Assembly: GCF_022095695.1 (NCBI RefSeq)
Contig: NZ_JAIFZM010000010.1
Location: 102,849 to 166,848 of the forward strand
Direction of reading: 5' to 3'
DNA: 64,000 bases
Origin: Oceanobacillus jordanicus
Lineage (GTDB): Bacteria; Bacillota; Bacilli; Bacillales; Amphibacillaceae
Below the pieces are notes generated by a model. It did no database searches. It was not told the DNA's origin and was given only the letters and a program-made list of their open reading frames with translations. Positions within the stretch are counted from its first letter, which is position 1. Every line of letters begins with the position of its first letter. The position numbers and the translations under genes are program-made. Of the stretch, positions 33,448 to 43,375 are shown one piece after another.

Positions 33448-34581
33448 GTGACACCTGGTATAGACATGAAACGTATCGTAATCAAAATTGGAAGTAGTTC
33501 ATTGACAAGTATGAACGGAGAAGTAAGCCGTAGAAAACTGGAAAAATTAGTCGAAGAAGTTGTTCGTTTAAAGGATGATGGCCACCAAGTATTGCTTGTT
33601 TCTTCTGGAGCAGTAGCAGCTGGATATCGTAAGCTAGGCTGTCTTACCCGCCCGGATTCTTTATCAGAAAGACAAGCTGCCGCATCCATTGGACAGGGGG
33701 TATTAATCGAAACGTATTCGGATCTCTTTATTTCCCACGGCTATGTGGCTTCACAAATTTTAATCACTCGCAGTGATTTCTCTGATGAGAACCGTTATAA
33801 CAATGCAAGAAACACGATAAATGTTTTACTGGAACGGGGCATCGTTCCAATCGTAAATGAAAATGACACGATTACGATGGATTTCCTAAAGTTCGGTGAC
33901 AATGATACACTCTCAGCAAAAGTAGCTGGTCTAGTTGATGCGGATCAATTAATCATCCTTTCTGATATTGACGGACTGTATGATAGTGATCCACGTAAAA
34001 ATGAAGACGCAAAGCTTCTTACTAAAGTAAATGAAATCACCCCTGAGATCGAAGCAGCGGCTGGTGAACCTGGTAGCTCCGTCGGTACAGGTGGAATGAA
34101 GTCAAAAATCGAGGCCGTTAAGATAGCGATGGCATCCGGTATTTCTTCCTTTTTAGGAAAATCCAGCACCAACGGCATCGTCTATGATGCTGTTTATAAT
34201 AATGCAGTCGGCACATACTTTGAACCACAAGAAGACATGGAAGAACTCAATCAAAAAAAGCAGTGGATTGCGTTTAACTCGGGACCAGAAGGCGAAGTTA
34301 CCATTAAACCATCCGCCAAAGAAGCAATTCTTGAGAACCATACCAGCTTGGAACCTTCAGCTGTCTACAGCGTCAACGGTCGGTTTAAAAAAGGCGCGGT
34401 TGTAAAGATATTTGATGCAACTGGCGAGGAAATTGGCCTTGGTGTGGTGAATTACTCTTCCAAAGCACTGGATCAATTAATAAATAAGGTTGACGTCGAT
34501 TTGGAAAAATACGAAAAAGCAGCCATTGAAAGTGAACAGCTCGTTTGTCACCTGGATACATCCGTGCTCACAACTGTATAA
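33448..34581 (+). CDS. proB: Glutamate 5-kinase (ProJ/ProB)
   Basis: The start is GTG 33448, seven bases after GGAG; the ATG at 33466 is too far from any ribosome site. The 377-residue enzyme has IVIKIGSSSLTSMNGEVSRR, VLLVSSGAVAAGYRKLG, NARNTINVLLERGIVPIVNE, NDTITMDFLKFGDNDTLSAK and GTGGMKSKIEAVKIA, then a C-terminal PUA domain (about residues 285-365; GRFKKGAVVKIFDATGEE). It phosphorylates glutamate in the first step of proline synthesis. It lies between proC and proA in one operon. Confidence 0.93.
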   Translation: MTPGIDMKRIVIKIGSSSLTSMNGEVSRRKLEKLVEEVVRLKDDGHQVLLVSSGAVAAGYRKLGCLTRPDSLSERQAAASIGQGVLIETYSDLFISHGYVASQILITRSDFSDENRYNNARNTINVLLERGIVPIVNENDTITMDFLKFGDNDTLSAKVAGLVDADQLIILSDIDGLYDSDPRKNEDAKLLTKVNEITPEIEAAAGEPGSSVGTGGMKSKIEAVKIAMASGISSFLGKSSTNGIVYDAVYNNAVGTYFEPQEDMEELNQKKQWIAFNSGPEGEVTIKPSAKEAILENHTSLEPSAVYSVNGRFKKGAVVKIFDATGEEIGLGVVNYSSKALDQLINKVDVDLEKYEKAAIESEQLVCHLDTSVLTTV

Positions 34582-34600
34582 ACATTTTAGGAGGAATATA

Positions 34601-35860
34601 ATGACAGTCATAAACAAAGTGAACATCGAAGAACAAGCCATTCAAGCCAAGAAAGCAGCTAAGACCTTATCTTTGCTAAAAACCGAAGAAAAAAACGCAG
34701 CACTACTTACTTTGGCCGATGTACTAGACACAGAATATGAAAGTATCTTAACTGCCAATAAAGCAGATTTGGAAAAAGGAAGCAACAAAGGCTACGACGC
34801 GGCATACATGGATCGTTTGACGCTTACCAAAGAACGTGTCAAAGAGTTCGCCCAAGGATTACGTGACGTAGCGAAGCTTGAAGATCCAACTGGTATAGTG
34901 GATTCCGATTGGACACTGGACAATCGGTTAAATGTTCAAAAGGTAACCGTTCCTCTCGGGGTCATCGGTATGATTTATGAAGCGCGTCCCAATGTAACGG
35001 TTGATGCGACTGGATTAGCGTTAAAATCCGGAAACGCGATTGTGCTGAAGGGTGGTTCATCTGCGATTACATCCAATAAGCAGATCGTCGAAGTGATGCA
35101 TCGTGGATTGGAAAAAACAAAAATACCAAAAGAAGCCGTACAATTCATTGATAGTACCGATCGGGAAGCAACACAGCAGTTATTCACGATGAAGCAGCAC
35201 ATCGATGTACTTATACCTCGTGGTGGTGGCTCGTTGATTCAAGCGGTCGTCAACAATGCAACCGTTCCTGTTTTGGAAACGGGTGTGGGAAATTGTCATC
35301 TTTACATTGACGCAGAAGCGGATGTGGAAAAAGCTTTAGCCATTCTTGTCAATGCGAAAACAGATCGTCCCGCTGTTTGTAACGCTGTCGAAACTGCCAT
35401 CATTCATGAAGATTGGCTGGAAACAAATAAGGATGCTTTAATCCAGGCTTTTAACGAAAATAACATCAACGTTCATGGTGACGAGGCTGCTGTACAGGTT
35501 TTTCCTGGCTCTGTTCTGGCAGGAGAAGATGACTGGGCGAATGAATATTTAAGCACAGACATTGCTGTCAAAACGGTAAACCATCTGGATAATGCTATTG
35601 ACCACATTGATACCTATGGAACCAAGCACTCAGAAGCAATTATTACGGAAAATGGTCAAACTGCTGAGACATTCATGAAACTAGTTGATGCAGCTGCATT
35701 GTACCACAATGCTTCCACTCGTTTTACCGATGGAGGCGCACTTGGCTTTGGTGCTGAAATAGGAATTTCCACACAAAAGCTGCACGCACGTGGCCCAATG
35801 GGATTACCTGCTTTAACAACGATTAAATATATGATGAACGGGAATGGACAGATTAGATGA
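34601..35860 (+). CDS. proA: Glutamate-5-semialdehyde dehydrogenase (ProA)
   Basis: The start is ATG 34601 behind GGAGGAATATA; longer readings overlap proB without a ribosome site. The 419-residue enzyme has PLGVIGMIYEARPNVTVDAT, GNAIVLKGGSSAITSNKQIV, LIPRGGGSLIQAVVNNATVP and the catalytic cysteine in RPAVCNAVETA (about residue 260). It reduces glutamyl phosphate to glutamate semialdehyde. It ends the operon before a strong terminator, 19 bp after proB. Confidence 0.94.
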   Translation: MTVINKVNIEEQAIQAKKAAKTLSLLKTEEKNAALLTLADVLDTEYESILTANKADLEKGSNKGYDAAYMDRLTLTKERVKEFAQGLRDVAKLEDPTGIVDSDWTLDNRLNVQKVTVPLGVIGMIYEARPNVTVDATGLALKSGNAIVLKGGSSAITSNKQIVEVMHRGLEKTKIPKEAVQFIDSTDREATQQLFTMKQHIDVLIPRGGGSLIQAVVNNATVPVLETGVGNCHLYIDAEADVEKALAILVNAKTDRPAVCNAVETAIIHEDWLETNKDALIQAFNENNINVHGDEAAVQVFPGSVLAGEDDWANEYLSTDIAVKTVNHLDNAIDHIDTYGTKHSEAIITENGQTAETFMKLVDAAALYHNASTRFTDGGALGFGAEIGISTQKLHARGPMGLPALTTIKYMMNGNGQIR

Positions 35861-35876
35861 ATATAAAGTGAAACTG

Positions 35877-35917
35877 CAATCAGTGGGGGTTTTCATTCTT
35901 CCCCCACTGATTGTTAG
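35877..35917 (+). terminator. Terminator of the proline operon
   Basis: A 13-bp perfect stem (CAATCAGTGGGGG / CCCCCACTGATTG) with an 11-base T-rich loop, 17 bp after proA. Confidence 0.85.
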
Positions 35918-36071
35918 TTGAACGAATCAGGGTGTTAGCGTCCGTTTACTTTTAGACCGTTTAACCTTTCCCCTTAGTTACTACAGGAAAGATAAGCTCA
36001 CAGCGAAAAGAGGAGGGACAGTCTCCATGTAAGTTCATTTACTGGGGCCTGCCCCTTCACTTCAATAAAAT

Positions 36072-37406
36072 TCACTTCACATGTTCCGCTTCCCATTCCT
36101 CCATAAATGCTTGTAGAGATCTATTAACATCTTCCTCACTTGGCACACTGCTCAATATTTCAACTTGGGTATATGCTTTTCCACCTTTCATGACGAGGTC
36201 GATCTCTTTTGTATGTTTAATATTATCTAATGGGTTCTTGTTTAAGATGACGAGGTCCGCGATTTTCCCTTCTTGGATTGTTCCAATATCATCTAGATTA
36301 ATAGACTTAGCTGCATTTACTGTGGCTGCTTGTATAGCCTCTACTTCAGTAAAGCCGATTTCCACAAAAATTTCTAGTTCCCGATGCAAAGCCATTCCTG
36401 GGTACGTATATAGTAAGGCTGGTGTATCAGTACCAGCAACTACTGTTCCGCCCATATCATAATAAGTTTTTGCAATAGCTTTCGTTAAGTTGTTTACGAC
36501 AGCATTACTCTCTTTTATAACCGCATCAAGTTCTTCATGGCTTTTCCAGTATTCTACAGGATGCTTTCTATTTTCAATAGATTTAATCACTTTATTTTTA
36601 GGCGACCAGATAGCTGGATAACGCATAGCTTGATCAAAAAGAACCATGGTCGGGCATAGTTTTACGTTGTGTTTAAGGATTTTCGCACAAAGCTCCTCGA
36701 TTTTTACTTGATCTGGTTCTTCCCAATTAATATGACTCCACGCGTTTTGATCTACCATTGGGTTCCAACCTTTGTACATTTCTTGTGCAAATCCAGATGT
36801 ATGTTCAAGCCAAGTAACACCCGCTTTCGCTGCATCTAAAGCCGTTAAATCCTTGGAATTGATTAAGTCACAAGCAACTTCCATGTTGTACTTCTCGGCC
36901 TCATCGGCAGCTGCTTCCATGACATCTTTTTTGATCCATCCATATAGTTTTACAAATTTAGCTCCTACCTCTACTTGCCTTCGAACTTCTTTTCTAGCTT
37001 CCTCAGGATCGTCTGTTACGAAATTACCATAGCTAGTTGGTCCCCATTGTCCAGGTGTTCCATCAATCATTCTATCTGAAGCATATACTCTTGGTGTTGG
37101 TGCATCTGTAGGCTTTTGAATTAAGTTATTAAGTAAGAGGACATTACCTGCCGTATTGCGTACTGTCGTTACACCTGATGCAACAAAATGGGGTGCGAAT
37201 CCCTCATTAATATGACAATGCATATCGATTAAGCCTGGCATAATATATTTACCTTTGGCATCAATCGTCTCTATTCCCCTAGGTAATGCTTCATCGTGTC
37301 TTATGATGCTTTTGATTTTATCCCCTTCTACTTCAATTGACCCGATAAAAGAGACTTTATTCGTCACATCAATAATCGTTCCATTTTTAAGTAATAATTT
37401 TTCCAT
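36072..37406 (-). CDS. Metal-dependent amidohydrolase family protein
   Basis: The 444-residue enzyme belongs to the imidazolonepropionase/prolidase-like amidohydrolases. Visible metal ligands: HCH in LIDMHCHINEG (about residue 64), Lys in GAKFVKLYGW, His in WLEHTSG and Asp in VAGTDTPALL. A C-terminal beta-sandwich segment (IQEGKIADLVILNKNPLDNI) completes the fold. The start follows AGGGGGAAATAG. The substrate is unknown; hydrolysis of an amide, cyclic imide or dipeptide is plausible. It is divergent from an Rgg-like regulator, which probably controls it. Confidence 0.85.
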   Translation of the reverse strand: MEKLLLKNGTIIDVTNKVSFIGSIEVEGDKIKSIIRHDEALPRGIETIDAKGKYIMPGLIDMHCHINEGFAPHFVASGVTTVRNTAGNVLLLNNLIQKPTDAPTPRVYASDRMIDGTPGQWGPTSYGNFVTDDPEEARKEVRRQVEVGAKFVKLYGWIKKDVMEAAADEAEKYNMEVACDLINSKDLTALDAAKAGVTWLEHTSGFAQEMYKGWNPMVDQNAWSHINWEEPDQVKIEELCAKILKHNVKLCPTMVLFDQAMRYPAIWSPKNKVIKSIENRKHPVEYWKSHEELDAVIKESNAVVNNLTKAIAKTYYDMGGTVVAGTDTPALLYTYPGMALHRELEIFVEIGFTEVEAIQAATVNAAKSINLDDIGTIQEGKIADLVILNKNPLDNIKHTKEIDLVMKGGKAYTQVEILSSVPSEEDVNRSLQAFMEEWEAEHVK

Positions 37407-37546
37407 TTCTATTTCCCCCTATATTAAATGTTCTGATTTTATTGTATATTGATTAAAACGACTGGTTTGCAAAATTATCATATAGTGGAATTTTCGTCTC
37501 TGGGAGGGGAATTGAAATAGTAGTAGAATACGGAAAAACAATTAGA

Positions 37547-38407
37547 ATGATTCGAAAACAAAAAGGGATAACTTTAAAAAGATTAGCAGATGGCGTCTGT
37601 TCTGTTTCTTTTCTATCCAAGTTTGAACGGGGAGATTCTGATATAACCCTCGGCCTCATGACAAAAATATTAGAAAAGCTCATGATGAACTTTGAAGAGT
37701 TTTTTTACATTCATCATGATTTTCAGCCCGATAAGATAGAGCAATTTTTTAAAGCAACAGGGACAGCCTACCTGAATAGAGATGCAAATGAACTAAGGCG
37801 ATTAAAAAGCGATTAACTAAAGAAGGGCAAACAATATGGTGTAGAAACCTACCATTTTAATGCCCTATTGATCGAGGTATATGAAAGTATTGTAGGGAAT
37901 CAGTATATCAGTGAAGAAGTGCAGGAAAATAATATTCGCCTTCTTGCTGATTACTTATTTCGCGTGGAGGTATGGGGGTATTATGAATTAATGCTTTATA
38001 ATGGAACACTATTATTACTCGAGCCAGATATGGTCATAACGCTATCCAGAACTGCTTATGAAAAAAGTACTCGTTTTAAAGGCTACCTGAAGATCCACGA
38101 TGCGATAACAGCTGTGCTTTTTAATACGATTATCTATTTACTTGGATCTGTGAATCGATTTCATGAAGCATTTACATATCAAAAGGAATTTAATGAGTTT
38201 ATGTCGTATCTGGAGGAGGTCGCCATTCCAGAAAGCAACTTAGTGGATAGAGTCCATTTATTGCAGTTAAAAGGCGCTTATGAAATCCGGACTGGTAATA
38301 AAGAAGAAGGTATTATAAAAATGGAGAAAGCAATTCAATTATTAAGGGAACTGAATTCTACAAAGCTGGCGAATAATATAGAGCAATATCTCCTGCTGAT
38401 TGAGTAG
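37547..38407 (+). pseudogene. Rgg/MutR-like transcriptional regulator split by one in-frame stop
   Basis: The frame from 37547 gives an N-terminal helix-turn-helix (KGITLKRLADGVCSVSFLSK; FERGDSDITLGLMTKILEKL) and stops at TAA 37814-37816. The same frame then continues LKKGKQYGVETYHFNALLIE and LLADYLFRVEVWGYYELMLY to TAG at 38407, an all-helical TPR-like C-terminal domain. The total of 286 codons equals a full Rgg/MutR regulator, which senses short peptides. One base change explains the break. The frame is open a little upstream of 37547, but no better start is visible. Confidence 0.8.
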
Positions 38408-38486
38408 TAACGAGCAACTACCAATTTAGCCAAGTTGTGTACTAGATTTCCTTTAATACTACTATTTTTAGGCACTTTAATAAATT

Positions 38487-38517
38487 TAAAAGCCCTTCTT
38501 AGCAAAGGGCTTTTTTA
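38487..38517. terminator. Bidirectional terminator between the regulator and the hydrolase gene
   Basis: AAAAGCCCTT / AAGGGCTTTT with a short loop and flanking A and T runs serves both convergent genes. Confidence 0.75.
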
Positions 38518-38542
38518 GTTGCATTGAATATTAAATCTCTCG

Positions 38543-40267
38543 CTACACTATTGGCAGGATGACATGTGATGGATATTCTTTTTGATGAAATAGACTTTGG
38601 GTTGCTTTTCTCATTTCTTCTGATTCTAATGTTGTTTTTCCGGTATTAGGATTCACATCATAGCGCGGGAAATCACTGGAAGCTATCTCAACTCGAATGG
38701 AGTGTCCTGGTAAGAATACATTGCTTGTTGCACATAAATCTATTTCATAACGGATTATGTCACCATTCAAACTTTCTTGTTCCCTTTTCCCACTTCGATA
38801 TTTGGCGCGGATAATACCATCTGCTAAATTATAAGCAGTTCCATCAGGGAAAACATCGATTAACTTTGCTGTGAAATCAGTATCTAGAGCATCGGTAGAC
38901 GCCCATAGAATAACTTTTGCTGTGCCAGTTACTTCTACTTCCTGTTCCAATTCTTCAGACGTGTAGACGACAACATCTTCTCGTTCTTCTATTTTTCGTT
39001 GATCACGTGGCCCAGCGTTTCTACCGTTATAAAATAGCGTTCCACCACCATTAGTTGGTACTGGGCTTGTTGGATCATGAATAAACTGATCTTTTTGCTC
39101 ATCGCCAGGAAGGGTAGTATTTAAGCTGCCAGACTTGAGATTTGCTTCTCCATCACTATGAAAATAGAAATTGGTGGATGTAGCACGCTGCAAGGGCCAG
39201 GACTTTTCAGAGCGCCATTGATTTATCCCCATAACAAAAATTTTAACAGGGTCTTCATCATCTATTCGAACCTCATTCTCTTCTTTCAACCACTGGTTAA
39301 ACCAATTAATATGCAACGATGTGAGGTCATCTTTACCATCAATAGAGTCGCCTGAACTATTTACGCCAAAAGAACGTTCTCCTAAGTCAGTACCAGTCAT
39401 TCCATGTCCCCATGGACCGATGATTAACTTTTGATTTTGACTATATGCTTGCATCTGTTCATAATTCAATAGCGTTTGATTTAAAAAATTATCATACCAA
39501 CCAGCAAGATGATAGGCTGGAATATCCATTAAATCAGAATACCTCTTTACATCCCTATACTCAATGGCTTTAATATTATATTCTTGTTGAATATATTTCT
39601 GGTAAATATCTTGTAGCATGGGATGCTTCATGACTGCTGGTAATTCTTTAATCGGAGTAAATGTATGCCATTTTTCAATCTGATTTAGGTCGTTGGCTAA
39701 CTCCTCCATCGCTTTTGCAAAATCTTTTGGACTTAGCTTTCGTTTTAAATAATCAGGCGCTAACGAATCGAGCATCCATGTTTCTGCTGCAGCTAAAGAG
39801 AGTATGCCGTTTTCCTCAAAGGCATCCTTAAAAATGTTTCCTGTCATTGCGGGGAAAATTGCTTTTAGAGCAGGGGGCTGTTCTACCATTGCATACAATT
39901 GTGTGAATGCATAATAAGACAGGCCAAACATACCTACTTTACCATTGGAATAGGGTAAGCTCGCTGCCCACTCAACGGTGTCATAGCCATCTTTCACCTC
40001 TTGAACGAAGGGTTCAAATTCTCCTTCTGATGCAAAACGACCACGCACGTCTTGGATTATAACGATGTAACCTTCCATTGCGGTTCGAATGGGATCAATC
40101 CAACGATGTGAAAAGTTAGGAAGATTTTTATTGTAAGGTAAGCGAGTTAAAAGTACTGGATAGTTTCCATTTGCTTGTGGACGATAAATATTTGCATAGA
40201 GTATCACTCCATCTCTTAACTTACAAGGAACTTCTCGGTCGACGATTACTTGATTTATGTCTGACAT
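38543..40267 (-). CDS. CocE/NonD family hydrolase
   Basis: The start is ATG 40267 (MSDINQVIVDREVPCKLRDG) because GGAAGG lies six bases upstream; a longer reading from 40357 has none. The 574-residue protein has the X-Pro dipeptidyl-peptidase/cocaine-esterase layout: DVRGRFASEGEFEPF, catalytic Ser in GMFGLSYYAFTQL (about residue 120), IIGPWGHGMTG with the catalytic His, and a C-terminal jelly-roll (VILWASTDALDTDFTAKLID). It hydrolyses esters or amides. It is the last gene behind the carnitine module, with a hairpin in between; an ester of carnitine or choline would be a fitting substrate, but this is inference. Confidence 0.85.
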   Translation of the reverse strand: MSDINQVIVDREVPCKLRDGVILYANIYRPQANGNYPVLLTRLPYNKNLPNFSHRWIDPIRTAMEGYIVIIQDVRGRFASEGEFEPFVQEVKDGYDTVEWAASLPYSNGKVGMFGLSYYAFTQLYAMVEQPPALKAIFPAMTGNIFKDAFEENGILSLAAAETWMLDSLAPDYLKRKLSPKDFAKAMEELANDLNQIEKWHTFTPIKELPAVMKHPMLQDIYQKYIQQEYNIKAIEYRDVKRYSDLMDIPAYHLAGWYDNFLNQTLLNYEQMQAYSQNQKLIIGPWGHGMTGTDLGERSFGVNSSGDSIDGKDDLTSLHINWFNQWLKEENEVRIDDEDPVKIFVMGINQWRSEKSWPLQRATSTNFYFHSDGEANLKSGSLNTTLPGDEQKDQFIHDPTSPVPTNGGGTLFYNGRNAGPRDQRKIEEREDVVVYTSEELEQEVEVTGTAKVILWASTDALDTDFTAKLIDVFPDGTAYNLADGIIRAKYRSGKREQESLNGDIIRYEIDLCATSNVFLPGHSIRVEIASSDFPRYDVNPNTGKTTLESEEMRKATQSLFHQKEYPSHVILPIV

Positions 40268-40334
40268 ATTTACCTTCCTTTCGAATAAGATGAAATTTAC
40301 CATACACTTGATTAAGAGAGTAGAAACAAACAAG

Positions 40335-40361
40335 GTCTGTGCTGACTCAGTCAACACAGAC
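40335..40361 (-). terminator. Hairpin between binding-protein and hydrolase genes
   Basis: GTCTGTG / CACAGAC with a 13-base loop, starting 7 bp after the stop of the binding-protein gene; followed on the minus strand by TTGTTTGTTT. It may terminate part of the transcripts before the hydrolase gene. Confidence 0.5.
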
Positions 40362-40367
40362 GCTCCA

Positions 40368-41243
40368 TTATTTGCCTAACATTTCATTTACTTTATCTTG
40401 ATTATTGTCAATCCACTCTTGCGCTACTTCTCTGGCAGGTACGTCTTCTTCCTCAATTTTAACAATCATTTCTTCCACATCATCAAGTGGGATACTCCAA
40501 TTACTTAAGAATTCGTATGCATCAGGCGCTGTTTCTTGTAGTTCTTTGTTCGTAATCACTTTAACAGTAGCTGTTTCAAAGAAACCTTTGTCGTCTTCAA
40601 TTACTTTAATGTCTAACTTATTAAACATTGTGTGTGGGCGCCAGCCATAGAAAACAACTGGTTCTTCATTTTCCAATTTACGCATAGCTTGTGCAAGCAT
40701 ACCACCTTCAGATGAATTGACTTGCTCCATATCCAGCCCATATCCTTCAATCAAGTCATCAATGATGCCAGTTACACTTGCTCCTTCTTCTATTCCATAC
40801 AATTCATTATTAAACTGATCTTCCATACCTACGATGTCCTCAACTGAATTCACATCTTCCATATAACTCGGAACGACTAAACCAGCATCAGCATCTGTAT
40901 AACTAACTGCTGTTTCTTCAATTTTGTCACCATACTTTTCGATATATACGTCATGGACTGGGAACCATCCATCCATGAATACATCGATATCACCACGTGA
41001 TAGTCCAATATAGGTGCTTCCAGCATCTGCTTGTGTTTGTTCTACGTTATAACCCATATCTTCCAATAAAATTTGAGCTATTTCAGTAGGAGGTACAGTG
41101 CTTGTCCATGGCGTTACACCTAATGTGATTGTTTGCTGTTCATCAGCACCTGTCTGATTTTCACTATCTTCGTTTTGTTGGGAACAACCAACGACAAACA
41201 TTACGAATAATGCACTAATCATACCTAGTAATACCTTTTTCAT
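40368..41243 (-). CDS. Glycine betaine/carnitine ABC transporter, substrate-binding lipoprotein
   Basis: The 291-residue OpuAC-type protein starts at ATG 41243 behind AAAGGAG, with a lipobox VVGC (Cys20). The mature domain shows TLGVTPWTSTVPPTEIAQIL, IDVFMDGWFPVHDVYIEKY and EEPVVFYGWRPHTMFNKLDI; the tryptophans in PWTS, DGWFP and GWRPH are placed to form the aromatic box that grips trimethylammonium groups. It delivers substrate to the permease and ATPase encoded upstream. Placement in a carnitine catabolic operon favours carnitine (or betaine) as ligand. Confidence 0.9.
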   Translation of the reverse strand: MKKVLLGMISALFVMFVVGCSQQNEDSENQTGADEQQTITLGVTPWTSTVPPTEIAQILLEDMGYNVEQTQADAGSTYIGLSRGDIDVFMDGWFPVHDVYIEKYGDKIEETAVSYTDADAGLVVPSYMEDVNSVEDIVGMEDQFNNELYGIEEGASVTGIIDDLIEGYGLDMEQVNSSEGGMLAQAMRKLENEEPVVFYGWRPHTMFNKLDIKVIEDDKGFFETATVKVITNKELQETAPDAYEFLSNWSIPLDDVEEMIVKIEEEDVPAREVAQEWIDNNQDKVNEMLGK

Positions 41244-41298
41244 AATAACTCTCCTTTTAGTTTTCTGTTTTCTTGATACGTCGAATATTAGATTTAGT

Positions 41299-42129
41299 TT
41301 ATAATTTATTCCCTACTCCTTGTGTGATGCGGTCAAGTATAATGGCAATTACAACGATGGCTAAACCGCCAGTTAATCCTAGTCCTACGTTAACTGTCGA
41401 AATTCCGGACAATACTACCGAACCAAGTCCTGGAGCCCCAATCATGGAGGCCACAACCGCCATAGATAATGCCAACATAATTGTTTGATTTATACCAGCC
41501 ATAATAGTTGGTATAGCAAGTGGTAATTGAACTTTAAATAGTAATTGTTTTGATGTTGTACCAAATGCTTTTGATGCTTCAACTACTTCTTCAGGCACTT
41601 GTAAAATCCCCAACCGAGTCATACGCACAGCTGGTGGAGCCGCAAATACGAATGTTGCTATTACAGCTGGGACACCACCAAGCCCAAATAATAGAATCGA
41701 TGGAATTAAATAAACGAAAATAGGTAGTGTTTGCATAAAGTCCAATATTGGACGGACAATTTTATCTATGAGGCTACTTTTTGCACTTGCTATGCCAACA
41801 GGAACTCCAAAAATAACGGATATAATTGTCGAGACAATTACAATGGCAACAGTTTGCATTGTTTCAGCCCATAAATCAACAGAACCGATATATAGACAAC
41901 CTATTAACGTAAATAATGCGATACCTCTTCCAGCAAGTTTCCAAGCTAATAATATGAGGACGACTGCGATAATTTCAGGAGGGATAGAAGTGATGAGATT
42001 CGTAACACCGTCTATAAAGGAACTAAGTGCAGTACTAATACTATCAAAGAAACCACTCATGACTGGCAGTAACCAACCATTAACAAAATTGTTTGTCCAT
42101 TCTTCTAAGGGTAAGTCGATATAGTTCAT
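41299..42129 (-). CDS. Glycine betaine/carnitine ABC transporter, permease
   Basis: The 276-residue OpuAB/ProW-type permease has about six membrane helices and the cytoplasmic coupling loop EASKAFGTTSKQLLFKVQLP. GVPVGIASAKSSLIDKIVRP and GLGSVVLSGISTVNVGLGLT are typical of this family. The gene overlaps the ATPase gene by 4 bp and precedes the binding-protein gene by 55 bp. Confidence 0.92.
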   Translation of the reverse strand: MNYIDLPLEEWTNNFVNGWLLPVMSGFFDSISTALSSFIDGVTNLITSIPPEIIAVVLILLAWKLAGRGIALFTLIGCLYIGSVDLWAETMQTVAIVIVSTIISVIFGVPVGIASAKSSLIDKIVRPILDFMQTLPIFVYLIPSILLFGLGGVPAVIATFVFAAPPAVRMTRLGILQVPEEVVEASKAFGTTSKQLLFKVQLPLAIPTIMAGINQTIMLALSMAVVASMIGAPGLGSVVLSGISTVNVGLGLTGGLAIVVIAIILDRITQGVGNKL

Positions 42130-43328
42130 ATAGATTCCACCTCGTCTTTCTCTTTCCCTAGCACTAAGCCTGACAATATGGAAACGCGTGACACAATACC
42201 CAGTAGCTTTCCATCTTCAACAATGACTATCGGATACTTTACATTAGCAGCAATACCGATTAAATCATTTAATGGTGTATCTGGCGAAGTAGTATAAACA
42301 TCCTCTGTTATAAGCATTTCTTCCATAGAGATATTGTTTTGATAAGCTTTAACTGCATCATCGATGGTTAAGAGGCCCTTAAAATTCTTTTCTTTATCTG
42401 TAACAAAGATACTAGAAACACTTGCTTCTTCCATTTTTCTTACAGCTAAACGAGGGCCGTCCTTGTACGATAACAATACTTCTGGTTTTTTCATTACATG
42501 GGACGCTTCAAGGACTTTGGAACGGTCTACATCTTTTACAAAGTTGGAGACATAATCATCTGCTGGATTTTCTAAAATCTCTTCTGATGTTCCTATTTGT
42601 ACTATTTTTCCGTCCTTCATTATTGCAATGCGATCTCCAAGCTTTAGAGCCTCATCTAAATCATGGGTAATAAATAACACTGTTTTCCCCAATTTGTTCT
42701 GGATCTTTAAGAGTTCGTCTTGCATTTCTTTACGAATAATTGGATCTAGCGCACTAAATGCCTCATCCATCAATAGAATATCCGTATCATTTGCAAGTGC
42801 ACGAGCTATGCCAACGCGTTGCTGCATTCCTCCACTTAATTCACTTGGATAGCTATCTTCATATCCCTTTAGCCCAACATCCTCAATTGTTTCTAGTGCT
42901 ATTTTTTCCCGTTTTTCTCTTTCAATTCCTTGGATTTCTAAGCCAAAAGCGACATTGTTCATAATTGTTTTATGTGGTAGTAACCCAAATTTTTGGAAGA
43001 CCATACCTAATTTTTTACGTCTCGTTTCAATTAGAGTATGTTTATCCATTTTGGTAATGTCTTCCCCATCGATTAAAACTTCCCCATCTGTGGGTTCAAT
43101 CAACCGATTGACTAATCTTATTAATGTTGATTTACCACTTCCAGAAAGGCCCATAATAACGAAAATTTCTCCAGGTTTTACTGCAAACGATGCTTGGTTA
43201 ACACCAACTGTCATTCCAGTTTTTTTAAGAATTCCATTTTTTTGTTCTCCATTTTTCAAACGTTTTAGGCCTTGCTGTGGATGAGAGCCAAAGATTTTCG
43301 TTAAATGATTCACTTCAATCTTATTCAT
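42126..43328 (-). CDS. Glycine betaine/carnitine ABC transporter, ATP-binding protein
   Basis: The 400-residue OpuAA/ProV-type ATPase has Walker A GLSGSGKST (residues 60-68), the signature ELSGGMQQRVGIARAL, Walker B ILLMDEAFSALDP and the switch His in FITHDLDEAL. Two CBS domains follow (about residues 280-395; RKMEEASVSSIFVTDKEKN; GIAANVKYPIVIVEDGKLLG). These CBS domains couple transport to ionic strength or nucleotides in osmoregulated relatives. It opens the transporter part of the operon, 47 bp after the thioesterase gene. Confidence 0.93.
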   Translation of the reverse strand: MNKIEVNHLTKIFGSHPQQGLKRLKNGEQKNGILKKTGMTVGVNQASFAVKPGEIFVIMGLSGSGKSTLIRLVNRLIEPTDGEVLIDGEDITKMDKHTLIETRRKKLGMVFQKFGLLPHKTIMNNVAFGLEIQGIEREKREKIALETIEDVGLKGYEDSYPSELSGGMQQRVGIARALANDTDILLMDEAFSALDPIIRKEMQDELLKIQNKLGKTVLFITHDLDEALKLGDRIAIMKDGKIVQIGTSEEILENPADDYVSNFVKDVDRSKVLEASHVMKKPEVLLSYKDGPRLAVRKMEEASVSSIFVTDKEKNFKGLLTIDDAVKAYQNNISMEEMLITEDVYTTSPDTPLNDLIGIAANVKYPIVIVEDGKLLGIVSRVSILSGLVLGKEKDEVESI

Positions 43329-43375
43329 CTACATTCTCCTATTCTTTTAGAGATACTTTTTGGAAAAGCACCGCT

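Noticed and set aside
37814..37816. Translational readthrough or recoding in the Rgg-like gene
   Set aside because: TAA without any recoding signal; a simple nonsense mutation is more likely.
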